A DNA stretch of 28,156 bases from a virus, in the IMG/VR virus record IMGVR_UViG_3300037502_000572, positions 1 to 28,156 of that record; one strand, 5' to 3'. The notes beneath the pieces are model-generated. The model saw nothing but the letters and a program-made list of their open reading frames with translations. It was not told the DNA's origin and did no database searches. Shown here piece after piece: positions 28,088 through 28,156 of this stretch. Numbering within the stretch: position 1 is the first letter of the stretch; every line of letters starts with the position of its first letter. The position numbers were made by a program, and so were the translations under genes.

Positions 28088-28156
28088 TCTCTCCCTCGAA
28101 ATGAAAATACTGTTTTGTGAGTTGTCGCTAACTTTTTATCGCGGTCGCGAATTACC
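28088..28156. other. Upstream edge with palindrome
   Basis: The 69 bases upstream of the methyltransferase hold its GGGAG site and, at 28139-28150, the palindrome TCGCG-GT-CGCGA. Neither strand shows a U-run after it. It could be an operator or a hairpin; the adjoining gene lies outside the window. I see no promoter. Confidence 0.3.

Noticed and set aside
28107-28115. ATACTGTTT motif matching the direct repeat near 3330
   Set aside because: The same 9-mer also occurs in coding DNA (near 27093) and at the fibre start (8602-8610), so it is not specific enough to call an operator.
1-28156. tRNA genes, CRISPR arrays, insertion sequences, integrase and attachment sites
   Set aside because: None seen on reading both strands; no cloverleaf, spaced repeat array, transposase motif or integrase catalytic pattern.

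Overview
The window is a nearly contiguous block of a tailed double-stranded DNA phage (or prophage) genome. Every supported gene lies on the minus strand, so the genome reads from right (28 kb) to left (1). Gene order and protein families are those of a lambda-type siphovirus: Nu1/GpA terminase, lambda-type portal, protease and capsid, FII- and U-like connectors, tail tube, a G/GT frameshift pair, tape measure, J-like hub, fibre, lysis, then recombination. The host cannot be proven. A holin of the 3-TM type known from gene-transfer agents, several structural proteins of a kind I associate with marine phages, and a GC-rich background point to an alphaproteobacterial, probably aquatic, host. 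No integrase, repressor, tRNA or CRISPR array was seen, so lysogeny cannot be judged from this window.

Layout in transcription order. (1) 28.1-24.5 kb, packaging: a ParB-domain plus beta-class DNA methyltransferase, then the small (Nu1-like) and large (GpA-like) terminase subunits. (2) 24.5-18.4 kb, head: a possible gpW-like joining protein, the portal, two structural proteins, and a 932-residue protease-capsid fusion. The fusion contains a well-placed internal start for a free 420-residue capsid protein. A textbook rho-independent terminator follows. (3) 18.4-16.4 kb, an accessory cassette set into the structural operon: a DUF115-like protein, a small protein, a DxD glycosyltransferase and an FkbM methyltransferase. 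(4) 16.4-11.8 kb, connectors and tail, with a programmed -1 frameshift site (A AAA AAC plus downstream structure) making a G/GT tail chaperone pair. (5) 11.8-7.2 kb, the J-like hub and a low-GC tail fibre.

(6) 7.2-3.5 kb, lysis and accessory genes: coiled-coil/TM proteins, holin, M15 peptidase endolysin, an HslV/proteasome-like N-terminal-nucleophile hydrolase, an HTH-metallophosphoesterase and a two-TM microprotein. They are mostly joined by 4-bp start/stop overlaps. (7) 3.4-1 kb, an early-type operon behind a sigma70-like promoter (TTGCAA-17-TATACT) with overlapping inverted repeats. It holds small proteins, a lipoprotein, an ERF single-strand annealing protein, a Rap1a/Tai-like periplasmic protein, a small HTH protein and a YqaJ/lambda exonuclease cut by the window edge.

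The best leads are the frameshift element, the nested protease-capsid fusion, the sugar-modification cassette directly behind the capsid terminator, the Ntn-hydrolase plus metallophosphoesterase pair behind the endolysin, and the controlled promoter of the recombination operon. Six unlabelled small genes or corrected starts (for example 2195-2305, 2302-2406, 3097-3276, 3481-3624) were read directly from the sequence.
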